From assembly GCF_014191715.1 (NCBI RefSeq), contig NZ_JACHWY010000002.1, positions 620,001 through 684,000 of the forward strand: a stretch of 64,000 nucleotides of DNA, given 5' to 3'. The stretch is from Litorivivens lipolytica. GTDB lineage: Bacteria > Pseudomonadota > Gammaproteobacteria > Pseudomonadales > Spongiibacteraceae. Shown in pieces: positions 17,097 to 25,516 of the stretch. The notes beneath the pieces were generated by a model. The model saw only the letters and a list, made by a program, of their open reading frames with translations. It searched no databases and was not told where the DNA came from. Each line of letters begins with the position of its first letter. Position 1 is the stretch's first letter. The translations under genes and the position numbers were made by a program.

Positions 17097-17560
17097 GCAA
17101 GCGTCGCCTCGATGAACTGGATCAGAAGATTGTTGAGGTGCTGGCGGAAGATGCCCGCACCAGCAATCGCAAGATAGCTGCAGAGTTAGGTGTAACCGAA
17201 GGCACCGTGCGTGGCCGCATCAAGCGCATGGAAGATGAAGGTCAGATTCGCATTACCGCGGTGACCAATATCGATCACCTGCGCAATCCGACACTGGCTT
17301 ACATCTGGATTGAGGTCGACAGTGCCGCCGAAGTCAAAGCGGTAGCGCAGGCCTTGGCCGACACGCCGCAGATTGGTTTTGTGGCGGTAACGCTGGGGCG
17401 TTTTGACATTCTGGCGATCACGCTGGTGCAGAACAATGGCCAGCTGGCGGATTTTTTGAATACGAAAGTTAGTGTGATTCCCGGTGTGCGAAGAACGGAG
17501 TGCTCGCTGGGAGTGACCTTTGTTAAACACGATTATCGGATGTCGAAGATACTCGGATAG
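17093..17560 (+). CDS. Lrp/AsnC-family regulator, second of a pair
   Basis: A 155-residue protein with the complete Lrp/AsnC plan. LDELDQKIVEVLAEDART opens the DNA-binding domain, LGVTEGTVRGRIKRM is the recognition region and the rest is a beta-rich RAM domain. GAGGGGAAGG precedes the ATG, which overlaps the previous stop in ATGA. It is clearly related to the gene before it but diverged, so the two may form hetero-oligomers. They stand where actinobacterial clusters carry the unrelated TetR regulator KstR2. Confidence 0.9.
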   Translation: MSKRRLDELDQKIVEVLAEDARTSNRKIAAELGVTEGTVRGRIKRMEDEGQIRITAVTNIDHLRNPTLAYIWIEVDSAAEVKAVAQALADTPQIGFVAVTLGRFDILAITLVQNNGQLADFLNTKVSVIPGVRRTECSLGVTFVKHDYRMSKILG

Positions 17561-17561
17561 A

Positions 17562-17643
17562 CCGTCATTGCGAGCGCAGCGAAGCAATCTGTTCAAATGT
17601 GGCAGAGGCTAATCGAGATTGCTTCGCTGCGCTCGCAATGACA
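17562..17643. repeat. family A palindromic repeat (A2)
   Basis: An element of about 82 bases from CCGTCATTGCGAGCGCAGCG to CGCTCGCAATGACA, with GAAGCAATCT/AGATTGCTTC inner arms. It starts one base after the AsnC stop and ends 28 bases before ipdA. Confidence 0.92.
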
Positions 17644-17671
17644 GATGGATATTAGAGAGGAAGGAGAATTT

Positions 17672-18547
17672 ATGAACAAGCAAATGAGCCTGCAGGACGT
17701 GGTCGGCCAATTGCGCGATGGTATGACCATCGGCATTGGCGGCTGGGGCCCGCGTCGTAAACCGATGGCGTTGATCCGCGAAATCCTGAAGTCCGATCTG
17801 AAAGATCTGACCATTGTCGCGTACGGCGGTGCCGATGTGGGCATGCTGTGCGCGGCAGGCAAAGTGAAAAAGGTCGTGTTTGCTTTTGTGTCACTCGACT
17901 TTATTCCGCTGGAGCCTTACTTCCGTCAGGCGCGGCAGAACGGTGACATCGAAGTGATGGAAATTGATGAGGGCATGATGCTGCTCGGTCTGCGCGCTGC
18001 GGCCTGGGATTGCCCCTTTATCCCGACCAAAGTCGGTCTGGGCACCGACGTTATCAAGTACAACGCCGATATCAAAGTGATCGACAGCCCTTACGATGAC
18101 AAAGAGTGGGTGGCGATGCCGGCGCTGAAACTCGACGCCGCGCTGATTCACGCTAACCGCGCCGATACCCGCGGTGTCTGTCAGATCACCAGCCCGGACC
18201 ATCATATGGACGATTGGTTTGCCCGCGCTGCGGAGAAAACCTTCGTGACGACCGAAGAAATTGTCGACACAGAATTCTTCGCCGACGAAGCAGAAGCTCG
18301 CATGGTGTTCTGGGAGCGTAGCCAAACCACAGGCGTCGTTCACGTGCCCGGTGGTGCCCACCCGACGTCTTGTGCGCCGAACTACGGCTTTGATGTGCCG
18401 CACTTCCAGGAATACAACGCGTCAGCGAAAGACGGTGGCTTCGCGGCTTACGCCGATAAGTTCATCACTGGCAAGAGCGAAGACGAATACCAGCAAGCAG
18501 TTGGTGGACTCGACGCCATTCAGAAACTGCCGAAACCGGTTTACTAA
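17672..18547 (+). CDS. ipdA: IpdA, steroid ring-C hydrolase alpha subunit
   Basis: A 291-residue class I CoA-transferase-fold protein. The N-terminal segment GMTIGIGGWGPRRKPMAL, followed by VAYGGADVGMLCAAGKVK, and the late PGGAHPTSCAPNYGFD are as I recall them for mycobacterial IpdA, which is almost the same length. IpdA and IpdB together hydrolyse the cyclohexenone ring of COCHEA-CoA, opening the last steroid ring. GGAAGGAG lies before the ATG at 17672; an in-frame ATG at 17645 sits at the repeat edge and is less likely. ipdB follows 10 bases later. Confidence 0.88.
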   Translation: MNKQMSLQDVVGQLRDGMTIGIGGWGPRRKPMALIREILKSDLKDLTIVAYGGADVGMLCAAGKVKKVVFAFVSLDFIPLEPYFRQARQNGDIEVMEIDEGMMLLGLRAAAWDCPFIPTKVGLGTDVIKYNADIKVIDSPYDDKEWVAMPALKLDAALIHANRADTRGVCQITSPDHHMDDWFARAAEKTFVTTEEIVDTEFFADEAEARMVFWERSQTTGVVHVPGGAHPTSCAPNYGFDVPHFQEYNASAKDGGFAAYADKFITGKSEDEYQQAVGGLDAIQKLPKPVY

Positions 18548-18557
18548 GGAGACGACA

Positions 18558-19358
18558 ATGGCTACGCCTGCAAAAGACTACACTCTGGCGGAACTGATTA
18601 TCTGCGCCAATGCCGCCGCCTACGAAAACGACGGCGAAGTACTGATCACCGGCATCGGTGTGCTGCCGCGCATTGCCGCCAGCTTGGCAATGAAAACCTG
18701 CAACACCGATATCATGATGACCGACAGCGAATGCTGGTTGTTGTCCGAGCCGAATCCGCTGACTCGCGGCAAGGACTATAAACAGATGAATGAAACCTGG
18801 ATGGGTTTCTCACGCATCTTTGACAACGTTTGGAGCGGTCGTCGTCACCTTACCGGTGGTCCAACTCAGATTGACCGCTTTGGTCAGACCAATATTTCTG
18901 CTCTGGGCGGCACCTACGAAAGGCCGAAAGTTCAGATGCTGGGCACCCGTGGTTTCCCGGGTAACTCCATTTCGCATGCGAACTCCTACTTTGTGCCTTC
19001 ACACACCACCCGTGTATTTGTAGAAGGTGAAGTGGATGTGGTCTGCACCATCGGTTACAACCCCGAGCGCATGCCGAAGGGATATACCAACGACGATATT
19101 GATCTGCGCATGATATTTACCGATCTATGTGTGATGGATTTCGGCGGCCCCAACAACCAGATCCGTCTGGTCAGTTTGCACCCCGGCATTAGCGTTGAGC
19201 AGGTCGTTGAAAACACCGGTTTCGAAATCTGCATTCCGGATAACGTGCCGACGACGCCGGCACCGACGGAAGAGCAGCTCGCGATCATTCGCGAAATCGA
19301 TCCGAAGGATCTGCGCAGCAAGCAATTGAAAGATAACCCTCCGGGCGACCGGAGCTGA
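18558..19358 (+). CDS. ipdB: IpdB, steroid ring-C hydrolase beta subunit
   Basis: A 266-residue partner subunit of the CoA-transferase fold, beginning YTLAELIICANAAAYENDG with a GIGVLPRIAASLA motif and SECWLLSEPNP. In M. tuberculosis IpdA and IpdB form a heterotetramer that hydrolyses rather than transfers CoA esters. AAGGAG is 7 bases before the ATG at 18558. The frame is open much further upstream, but that stretch overlaps ipdA and reads as a shadow. The repeat B2 begins 9 bases after its stop. Confidence 0.88.
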   Translation: MATPAKDYTLAELIICANAAAYENDGEVLITGIGVLPRIAASLAMKTCNTDIMMTDSECWLLSEPNPLTRGKDYKQMNETWMGFSRIFDNVWSGRRHLTGGPTQIDRFGQTNISALGGTYERPKVQMLGTRGFPGNSISHANSYFVPSHTTRVFVEGEVDVVCTIGYNPERMPKGYTNDDIDLRMIFTDLCVMDFGGPNNQIRLVSLHPGISVEQVVENTGFEICIPDNVPTTPAPTEEQLAIIREIDPKDLRSKQLKDNPPGDRS

Positions 19359-19367
19359 TGCGGCAAA

Positions 19368-19458
19368 CCCTCACCCCAGCCCTCTCCCCAAGGGAGAGGG
19401 GGCGCACAGGGCTGACTAGTCGGTACCCTCTCCCGTTAGGAGAGGGACAGGGTGAGGG
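19368..19458. repeat. family B palindromic repeat (B2)
   Basis: A 91-base element with outer arms CCCTCACCCC and GGGTGAGGG and two inner hairpins built on CCTCTCCC/GGGAGAGG. It begins 9 bases after the ipdB stop and precedes ipdC by 26 bases. Confidence 0.93.
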
Positions 19459-19484
19459 TGGTTTTCAGCAAAACAGAGCAAACT

Positions 19485-20552
19485 ATGTCTAATCCATTAA
19501 AAACACGCATCACCGACCTGCTCGGCTGCAAATACCCAATCATTCAGACCGCGATGGGTTGGGTGGCTGATCCGCAGCTGGTGGCCGGTACCTGTAACGC
19601 AGGTGGTTTTGGTTTTCTCGCAGGCGCGACGATTCCGCCCGAGGAAATGGAGCGCGATATCCTGCGGGTGAAGGAACTCACTGATAAGCCTTTCGGTGTG
19701 AACTTTCATATGTATCAGCCCAACGCCGCCGAGATTGTCGAACTCGTGATCAAACACGGTGTGCGTGCGGTCAGCTATTCCCGCTCGCCCGGCCCTGAGT
19801 TTATTAAAAAGCTTAAGGACGCCGGTGTGGTCTGCATGCCGACCGTGGGCTTGCCCAAGCATGCCATCAAAGCGGTTGAGCTGGGTGCCGATGCGGTAAC
19901 CGTTCAAGGCGGTGAAGGTGGAGGTCATACGGGCTCTGTTCCCACGACGCTGCTGTTGCCACAGGTTGTTGATGCCGTTGGCGACAAGGTTCCGGTGTTA
20001 GGTGCGGGTGGTTTCAAGGATGGTCGAGGTCTGCTCGCTGCGATGAGCTACGGTGCAGATGGTATTGCCATGGGCACGCGCTTTTTGCTGACCAAGGAGA
20101 GTCCGGTACCCGAGGCCACTAAAGCGCGCTATATCGACTGCAAAAATCCGGGCGATATTGTGGTCTCGACCGCAATGGATGGTCTGCCGCAGCGCATGAT
20201 CATGAATAAGGTTTTGAAGGAGCTGGAGTCTGCCAGCGCCCTGAAGAAACTGATTATTGCCCTGCGCAACGGTTTGGCCTTTCGCAAGTTTACTGGCGCC
20301 AGTTTGTTTGGCCTGTTGAAGTCTGCCATGGCCATGACCAAGTCCGGCGATCTCACACTGGCCCAAGCCATTATGTCGGCGAATGCGCCGATGATTATTC
20401 AGAAAGCGATGGTTGACGGACAGCCGGAGGAGGGGGTTTTGCCCTCCGGTCAGGTGGCCGGTGTCATCGATCAGTTGTTGAGCTGTGAAGAATTGATCAG
20501 CCAGATTATCAGTGAGGCCGAAGCCGGCCTGCAGAAATTTCAGAAGGATTGA
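19485..20552 (+). CDS. ipdC: IpdC-like flavin-dependent reductase (NMO/NPD fold)
   Basis: A 355-residue nitronate-monooxygenase-fold flavoprotein. The start YPIIQTAMGWVADPQLVA, the flavin loop VQGGEGGGHTG and the phosphate-binding GAGGFKDGRGL followed by GADGIAMGTRFL are visible. The fold is often annotated nitronate monooxygenase. Next to ipdA, ipdB and an EchA20-like gene, and with the length of mycobacterial IpdC, the better reading is the reductase of the HIP pathway that prepares the bicyclic CoA ester for ring D cleavage. The upstream in-frame ATG at 19452 lies inside repeat B2. Confidence 0.83.
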   Translation: MSNPLKTRITDLLGCKYPIIQTAMGWVADPQLVAGTCNAGGFGFLAGATIPPEEMERDILRVKELTDKPFGVNFHMYQPNAAEIVELVIKHGVRAVSYSRSPGPEFIKKLKDAGVVCMPTVGLPKHAIKAVELGADAVTVQGGEGGGHTGSVPTTLLLPQVVDAVGDKVPVLGAGGFKDGRGLLAAMSYGADGIAMGTRFLLTKESPVPEATKARYIDCKNPGDIVVSTAMDGLPQRMIMNKVLKELESASALKKLIIALRNGLAFRKFTGASLFGLLKSAMAMTKSGDLTLAQAIMSANAPMIIQKAMVDGQPEEGVLPSGQVAGVIDQLLSCEELISQIISEAEAGLQKFQKD

Positions 20553-20562
20553 GGACAGGAAC

Positions 20563-21318
20563 ATGAGCAAGCCTTTTAGCCTGAATATTTCCGAAAGCGG
20601 TATCGCGGAAATGATTTTCAACAAACCGCCCGTCAATGCTTTTGATAGTGCAGGCTGGTTTGCCATTGCCAATGAAATTGAAGCGCTCGGCAAAAATGAC
20701 AAGGTGCGCGTGATCATTATCGCCGCCGAAGGCAAAGGCTTCTGTGCCGGTGTGGATATCAAAGAGCTGCAGGCGGATGCCGGCAAGATCACAGCGGTTA
20801 ACAAAGGCAACTACGACACCTTTAAAGCGATCCATCGCAATGAGAAACCCGTGATCGTTGCTGTTCACGGGTTCGTGTTGGGTGGTGGTATCGGTATCAG
20901 CGGTGCGGCTGACATTATTGTTGCCTCCGAGTGTGCGACCTTTGCAGTTCCGGAAGTGGATCGCGGTGCGATGGGCGGTGGCGCTCACCTGCAGCGCATG
21001 TTCCCGGTACAGAAAGTCCGTTACATGTACTTTACCGGCGAAGGCATTGATGCACAGGAAGCTTACCGACTGGGTGCAGTAGAAAAGGTGGTTCCGCGCG
21101 ATCAGCTGCTCGCCACAGCGCGCGAGATGGCCGAGAAGATCGCCGAAAAATCGCCGCGCATGATTCAGCTCGCCAAAGAAGCGCTGACGGGTATTGAAGA
21201 CGGCAATCTCGAAGATAAATACCGCTGGGAGCAGGGTTTTACCCAGGAGGCCTATGCTTCCAAAGATTCCCAGGAAGCGCGTGACGCCTTTGTTGAAAAG
21301 CGCGACGCCAGTTTCTGA
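20563..21318 (+). CDS. echA20: enoyl-CoA hydratase family, EchA20-like ring-D hydrolase
   Basis: A 251-residue crotonase-fold protein with the oxyanion-hole segments AAEGKGFCAGVDIKEL and HGFVLGGGIGISGAADI. The second block, PEVDRGAMGGGAHLQRM, holds Asp rather than the hydratase Glu pair. That is consistent with C-C hydrolysis, as for EchA20, which cleaves ring D of the HIP-derived CoA ester. It follows ipdC by 10 bases with GAGGACAGG before the ATG, repeating the ipdC-echA20-ipdAB grouping known from steroid degraders. Confidence 0.8.
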   Translation: MSKPFSLNISESGIAEMIFNKPPVNAFDSAGWFAIANEIEALGKNDKVRVIIIAAEGKGFCAGVDIKELQADAGKITAVNKGNYDTFKAIHRNEKPVIVAVHGFVLGGGIGISGAADIIVASECATFAVPEVDRGAMGGGAHLQRMFPVQKVRYMYFTGEGIDAQEAYRLGAVEKVVPRDQLLATAREMAEKIAEKSPRMIQLAKEALTGIEDGNLEDKYRWEQGFTQEAYASKDSQEARDAFVEKRDASF

Positions 21319-21356
21319 TTTGAGTGCATGCACGCATAAAACACAGGTAAAGAACT

Positions 21357-22529
21357 ATGCAATTGGAATTTACTGCCGAACACCAAGCATTTCGCAAGGA
21401 AGTCCGCGAATGGCTGGCGGCTAACGTTCCCGCCGAGCCGCTGAAGACTTTTGATACCGAAGAAGGTTTTCAACAGCACCGCGAGTGGGAAAAGAAACTC
21501 TACGAAGGTCGCTGGGGCATGATTACCTGGCCAGAAGAAATGGGTGGCCGCGGTGCCGACCTGATTCAATGGCTGATCTTTGAAGAAGAATACTACGCCG
21601 CGCGCGCCCCACTGCGTGTTAACCAAAACGGTATTTTTCTGCTTGGCCCGACCCTGATGGAGTACGGCACTGAAGAGCAGAAGAAGAAATTTCTGACCGG
21701 TATGGCGACAGGTGAAGATATCTGGTGTCAGGGGTGGTCTGAGCCCAATGCCGGTTCGGATATGGCTGCTATTCGCTCCAAGGCGGAACTGAGCGACGAC
21801 GGCAGCCACTACGTGATCAACGGCCAGAAAACCTGGTCGACTCGCGCCGTCTGGGCGGACTGGTGCTTTGGCATGTTCCGCACCGAGCCCGATTCACAGC
21901 GCCACCACGGGCTGACTTTTATTCTGGTGCCGCTCGATCTTGAAGGCATTACGGTGCGCCCCATCCCGCAGTTGGATGGTCTGCCCGGCTTTGCGGAAAT
22001 CTTTTTCGATAACGTGAAAGTGCCTGCCGAATACCGTTTGGGCGGTGAAGGCGAGGGCTGGAAAGTGGCGATGGCCACGGCTGGTTTTGAGCGTGGATTG
22101 ATGCTGCGCTCGCCGGCACGCTTTCAGGAAACCGCCAAACGTTTGGTTGAGCTGTATCAGGCGAACCGAGAATCGGCGGATCGTGACCCAGCGAATCGCG
22201 AAGCGGTATTGCGCGCTTATATGGATGCGGAAGCCTACACACTGACGACTTATCAAACCGCGTGTCGTTTGATTAAAGGCGGCAAGATTGGTGCAGAAGC
22301 CTCGACCAACAAGATTTTCTGGTCTGAGCTCGATCAGCAGATGCATGCCACCGCGCTCAGCATCTTGGGCGCTCGTGCCGAGTTGCAACCCCACGCGCCG
22401 GATGCCGCTGGTGTTGGTACCTGGCTCGATGGCTGGATGTTCGCCCAGTCGGGCCCGATTTATGCCGGTACCAACGAAATTCAGCGCAATATTATCGCGG
22501 AACGCATGTTGGGTATGCCCCGCAAGTAA
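21357..22529 (+). CDS. acyl-CoA dehydrogenase, catalytic-type subunit (pair 1)
   Basis: A 390-residue FAD-dependent acyl-CoA dehydrogenase. The FAD/substrate segment WCQGWSEPNAGSD, the QKTWST motif and the C-terminal IYAGTNEIQRNIIAERMLGMP are typical. The C-terminal position of the short-chain catalytic Glu holds Ala (YAGT). A Glu in AGFERGL sits where isovaleryl- and long-chain-type enzymes carry theirs. It is followed by a smaller homologue at 22642; steroid-type dehydrogenases commonly work as such alpha2beta2 pairs. Confidence 0.9.
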   Translation: MQLEFTAEHQAFRKEVREWLAANVPAEPLKTFDTEEGFQQHREWEKKLYEGRWGMITWPEEMGGRGADLIQWLIFEEEYYAARAPLRVNQNGIFLLGPTLMEYGTEEQKKKFLTGMATGEDIWCQGWSEPNAGSDMAAIRSKAELSDDGSHYVINGQKTWSTRAVWADWCFGMFRTEPDSQRHHGLTFILVPLDLEGITVRPIPQLDGLPGFAEIFFDNVKVPAEYRLGGEGEGWKVAMATAGFERGLMLRSPARFQETAKRLVELYQANRESADRDPANREAVLRAYMDAEAYTLTTYQTACRLIKGGKIGAEASTNKIFWSELDQQMHATALSILGARAELQPHAPDAAGVGTWLDGWMFAQSGPIYAGTNEIQRNIIAERMLGMPRK

Positions 22530-22530
22530 C

Positions 22531-22620
22531 CCCTCACCCCGACCCTCTCCCCAAGGAGAGGGGGCGCAACGAACGCGCAGCTCCGTAGCCTCTCCCGTTG
22601 GGAGAGGGACAGGGTGAGGG
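22531..22620. repeat. family B palindromic repeat (B3)
   Basis: A 90-base element from CCCTCACCCC to GGGTGAGGG with two inner hairpins. It begins one base after the acyl-CoA dehydrogenase stop codon and separates the two subunit genes of this pair. Confidence 0.93.
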
Positions 22621-22641
22621 AAAGGTAGCGAGAGAAATGAT

Positions 22642-23691
22642 ATGGATTTTACTTTTTCAGAAGACCAACTCCTTTTTCAGGAATCCGTCCGTGATTTTCT
22701 GGTCAATGAAATCACGCCAGAAAAAATCCGCGAGCTGTGGGAAACCGACAGCGGTCGCAGTCCGGAATTATGGTCGCAACTGGCAGAGTTGGGCTTAACC
22801 GGTATTACCGTGCCGGAAGACTTCGGCGGTCTCGGCATGCACATGCTGGACTTTGTGCTGCTGGCTCAGGAATGCGGTTATGTTGCGCTGCCCGCGCCAC
22901 TGGTTCATACCGCCATGGTTGCTGTGCCGCTGATCGTAAACAGCGCAAATGACAACTTGCAACAGACCTGGCTGCCGAAAATCGCTTCGGGCGAAGCGGT
23001 GGTAATGGTCGGTCTCGAGCAGAATATCTTTGTCGAAGATGCGCATATTGCTGACCTGTTGATTCTTGAGAAGGCTGGAGCCTTGTATGCGGTAGAGCCG
23101 GGCAACGCGACGCTTCGTGCGAATGAGTCTGTGGATCTGTCTCGCAAACTGTTTGTGGTTGAGTTTGATGAAGCCAAGGCCGACAAAATTGCCGAGGGTG
23201 ATGCGGCGCAATCATTGATCGACGCGGCATTGAACGGTGGTGCTTTGGGTGTCGCAGCTGAAGCCCTGGGCCTCGCCCAGCGCATGGTCGATATTTCGGT
23301 TCAATACACCAGCGAGCGCAAACAGTTTGGTGTGGCGATTGGTACTTTCCAGGCGGTTAAACATCATATGGCTAACATCGCCTACCGTCTCGAATATGCC
23401 AAAGCCCCGGCTGCGCGTGCGGCCTATGCGATTGACCACGGGCAGGACAAAATTGCGATGGCGGTAAGTCATGTGAAATTGGCTGCCAGTGAAGTTGCGA
23501 ATCTTGCGGCCAAAAATTGCATTCAGGTGCACGGCGCGATGGGTTACACCTGGGAAGTGGATCTGCATATTTACATGAAGCGCGCCTGGGCCTATGCCAG
23601 TACGTGGGGTGATGCAGCTTTTCACAAGCAGCGTGTTGCGGATTATGTGTTGGCGAATGATGCCAAGCTGGGGGCGGGGAATACGTTCTAA
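22642..23691 (+). CDS. acyl-CoA dehydrogenase, partner subunit (pair 1)
   Basis: A 349-residue acyl-CoA dehydrogenase homologue, shorter than the usual 380-390 residues. The N-terminal helices MDFTFSEDQLLFQESVRDF, the Arg-containing segment TSERKQFGVAIGTFQAVKHH and the C-terminal HGAMGYTWEVDLHIYMKRAW are clear. The middle beta domain is reduced, and the usual FAD-binding YCxSEPxxGS motif is missing (VVMVGLEQNIFVED instead). This is the pattern of the beta subunit in heteromeric steroid dehydrogenases. Repeats B3 and B4 flank it. Confidence 0.87.
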   Translation: MDFTFSEDQLLFQESVRDFLVNEITPEKIRELWETDSGRSPELWSQLAELGLTGITVPEDFGGLGMHMLDFVLLAQECGYVALPAPLVHTAMVAVPLIVNSANDNLQQTWLPKIASGEAVVMVGLEQNIFVEDAHIADLLILEKAGALYAVEPGNATLRANESVDLSRKLFVVEFDEAKADKIAEGDAAQSLIDAALNGGALGVAAEALGLAQRMVDISVQYTSERKQFGVAIGTFQAVKHHMANIAYRLEYAKAPAARAAYAIDHGQDKIAMAVSHVKLAASEVANLAAKNCIQVHGAMGYTWEVDLHIYMKRAWAYASTWGDAAFHKQRVADYVLANDAKLGAGNTF

Positions 23692-23698
23692 AAAATAA

Positions 23699-23789
23699 CC
23701 CTCACCCCGTCTCTCTCCCAAAGGGAGAGGGTGCGCACTGAGCTTGCCGAGAGGTTCCCTCTCCCTCAGGGAGAGGGTTAGGGTGAGGG
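23699..23789. repeat. family B palindromic repeat (B4)
   Basis: A 91-base two-hairpin copy, from CCCTCACCCC to GGGTGAGGG, starting 7 bases after the dehydrogenase stop. It is the left-hand copy of the pair that brackets the DUF559 gene. Confidence 0.93.
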
Positions 23790-23808
23790 AAATTTTAAAG
23801 GGAAAACA

Positions 23809-24171
23809 ATGTCACGGATGACAAAATGCGCCCGCTTACTGCGGCACAATCAGACCGATGCGGAACGGTTGCTTTGGTCGAAGTTAAGAAATCGACGGCT
23901 GCTTGGCTATAAGTTTCGACGCCAGCAACCGATTGGAAATTTCATCGCAGATTTTGTCTGTGAGGATATGAAGTTGATTGTCGAGCTGGATGGCGGTCAG
24001 CACAGTGAACAAGTCGGGAGCGATGAAAGCCGCACTCGAGTTTTGGAATCGCGGGGTTATGCCGTGGTGAGGTTTTGGAATAACGAACTACTGGATCAGA
24101 CAGATTCGGTGCTTCAATCCCTCACCCTAACCCTCTCCCAGAGGGAGAGAGAACTGGACAGAACTCCGTAG
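23809..24171 (+). CDS. DUF559 nuclease-like protein between two repeats
   Basis: A 120-residue DUF559 protein related to Vsr-type PD-(D/E)XK endonucleases. It opens MSRMTKCARLLRHNQTDAER, then shows the FRRQQPIGNFIADFVC strand and the probable catalytic core IVELDGGQH. AAGGGA precedes the ATG. The core domain ends near residue 104; the last 16 residues (LTLTLSQRERELDRTP) are encoded by repeat B5. The gene stands alone in a catabolic operon and interrupts the dehydrogenase-thiolase junction, which suggests arrival as a unit with its flanking repeats. It has no evident role in steroid breakdown. Confidence 0.88.
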   Translation: MSRMTKCARLLRHNQTDAERLLWSKLRNRRLLGYKFRRQQPIGNFIADFVCEDMKLIVELDGGQHSEQVGSDESRTRVLESRGYAVVRFWNNELLDQTDSVLQSLTLTLSQRERELDRTP

Positions 24172-24218
24172 TGAAACGTTACGCCCCCTCTCCCTCCGGG
24201 AGAGGGCCGGGGTGAGGG
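24119..24218. repeat. family B palindromic repeat (B5)
   Basis: A 100-base two-hairpin copy from CCCTCACCCT to GGGTGAGGG. Its first half encodes the C-terminus of the DUF559 protein, whose TAG lies inside the element. It ends 29 bases before the thiolase start. Confidence 0.92.
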
Positions 24219-24247
24219 TAATCCCTCCCAATAAATCGGAGGCAACC

Positions 24248-25396
24248 ATGCCAGAAGCTTACATAGTAGACGCAGTAAGAACGCCAACCGGTCGTCGTAA
24301 AGGCGGTTTGGCCCATGTACACGGTGCTGACCTTGGCGCCCACGTATTGAAAGCCATCGTTGAGCGCAACGGGATTCCCGACAACGAATATGACGACGTT
24401 ATCTTCGGTTGTGTCGACACCATCGGACCGTTGGCCGGTGATATTGCCCGCACCTGTTGGCTTGCCGCTGGTTTGTCTGATGAAGTGCCGGGAACAACCA
24501 TTGATCGTCAATGTGGTTCTTCTCAGCAGTCGGTTCACTTTGCCGCGCAGGCAGTCATGTCCGGCACCCAAGACGTCGTGGTTGCGGGTGGTGTTCAGAC
24601 TATGACCCAGATTCCGATTTCTTCGGCCATGACCGCGGCGATCCCGATGGGCTTTAAAGATCCTTTCTCGGGTTCCACTGGCTGGGTTGAGCGCTATGGT
24701 GCCGAGCCGCCGACCCAGTTCAAATCCGCGCAGATGATTGCCGATAAGTGGGGCTTCTCTCGCCGTGATCTGGAAGTGTACTCGCTCGAGTCTCACACCC
24801 GCGCATTGAAGGCCATCGAAGAAGGACGCTTTGATCGCGAGATCATTCCGCTGGAAGGCGTAACCATGGACGAGACCCCACGTCAGTCCACGCTGGAAAA
24901 AATGGCCGAGCTGGATTTTCTGTTTGGTTGCGACAAGGTAACCGCCGCGGTGTCCAGTCAGACCTGTGATGGTGCGAGTGCCATGCTGGTCGTCAGCGAA
25001 GACGCGCTGAAGCGCTACAACCTGACCCCGCGTGCCCGCATTCACCATATCAGTGTGCGTGCTGAAGATCCGATCTGGATGCTGACGGCACCGATTCCGG
25101 CAACGCAATATGCCCTCAAGAAAGCGGGCATGACCCTGAACGACATTGATGTTGTTGAAATCAACGAAGCCTTTGCCTCGGTGGTGATGGCTTGGTTGAA
25201 GGAAACCGGGTATGACCACGCCAAAACCAACGTCAACGGTGGAGCGATTGCACTGGGCCATCCGCTGGGTGCGACTGGTACCAAACTAATGACGACCCTG
25301 CTGCACGAGCTTGAGCGCAGCGGTGGACGCTATGGTCTTCAGACCATGTGTGAAGGCGGTGGTCAGGCGAACGTAACGATTATTGAGAGGTTGTAA
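24248..25396 (+). CDS. thiolase (acetyl-CoA acyltransferase), FadA5/FadA6 style
   Basis: A 382-residue thiolase. The nucleophile is the Cys in TTIDRQCGSSQQSVHFAAQ (about residue 90), with the His in GGAIALGHPLGATG and the C-terminal Cys in QTMCEGGGQANVTIIERL. The DRQCGSSQQ form around the nucleophile resembles the steroid-pathway thiolases FadA5/FadA6 more than the generic one at 30419. It would cleave a beta-keto acyl-CoA formed after ring opening. CGGAGG precedes the ATG at 24248; the upstream in-frame ATG lies in repeat B5. Confidence 0.9.
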   Translation: MPEAYIVDAVRTPTGRRKGGLAHVHGADLGAHVLKAIVERNGIPDNEYDDVIFGCVDTIGPLAGDIARTCWLAAGLSDEVPGTTIDRQCGSSQQSVHFAAQAVMSGTQDVVVAGGVQTMTQIPISSAMTAAIPMGFKDPFSGSTGWVERYGAEPPTQFKSAQMIADKWGFSRRDLEVYSLESHTRALKAIEEGRFDREIIPLEGVTMDETPRQSTLEKMAELDFLFGCDKVTAAVSSQTCDGASAMLVVSEDALKRYNLTPRARIHHISVRAEDPIWMLTAPIPATQYALKKAGMTLNDIDVVEINEAFASVVMAWLKETGYDHAKTNVNGGAIALGHPLGATGTKLMTTLLHELERSGGRYGLQTMCEGGGQANVTIIERL

Positions 25397-25397
25397 A

Positions 25398-25489
25398 CCC
25401 TCACCCTGTCCCTCTCCCAAAGGGAGAGGGGACCTATATAGCGGGTTCCCCGCGCCCCCTCTCCCAGTGGGAGAGGGCTGGGGTGAGGG
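25398..25489. repeat. family B palindromic repeat (B6)
   Basis: A 92-base two-hairpin copy from CCCTCACCCT to GGGTGAGGG, starting one base after the thiolase stop and ending 27 bases before the next gene. Confidence 0.93.
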
Positions 25490-25516
25490 GTCGCGAACTT
25501 GATTCGGAGAAATAAC

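Noticed and set aside
18261-18557. A 99-residue N-terminal extension of IpdB
   Set aside because: It is the alternative frame of ipdA; the ATG at 18558 has a clear AAGGAG site.
19485-20552. Annotating this gene simply as nitronate monooxygenase
   Set aside because: The fold fits, but the immediate neighbours and length argue for the IpdC reductase role; the general fold name alone would mislead.
23690-24222. Target-site duplication around the DUF559 unit
   Set aside because: A shared TAA flanks the unit, but it is too short and the other repeats show no consistent duplication.
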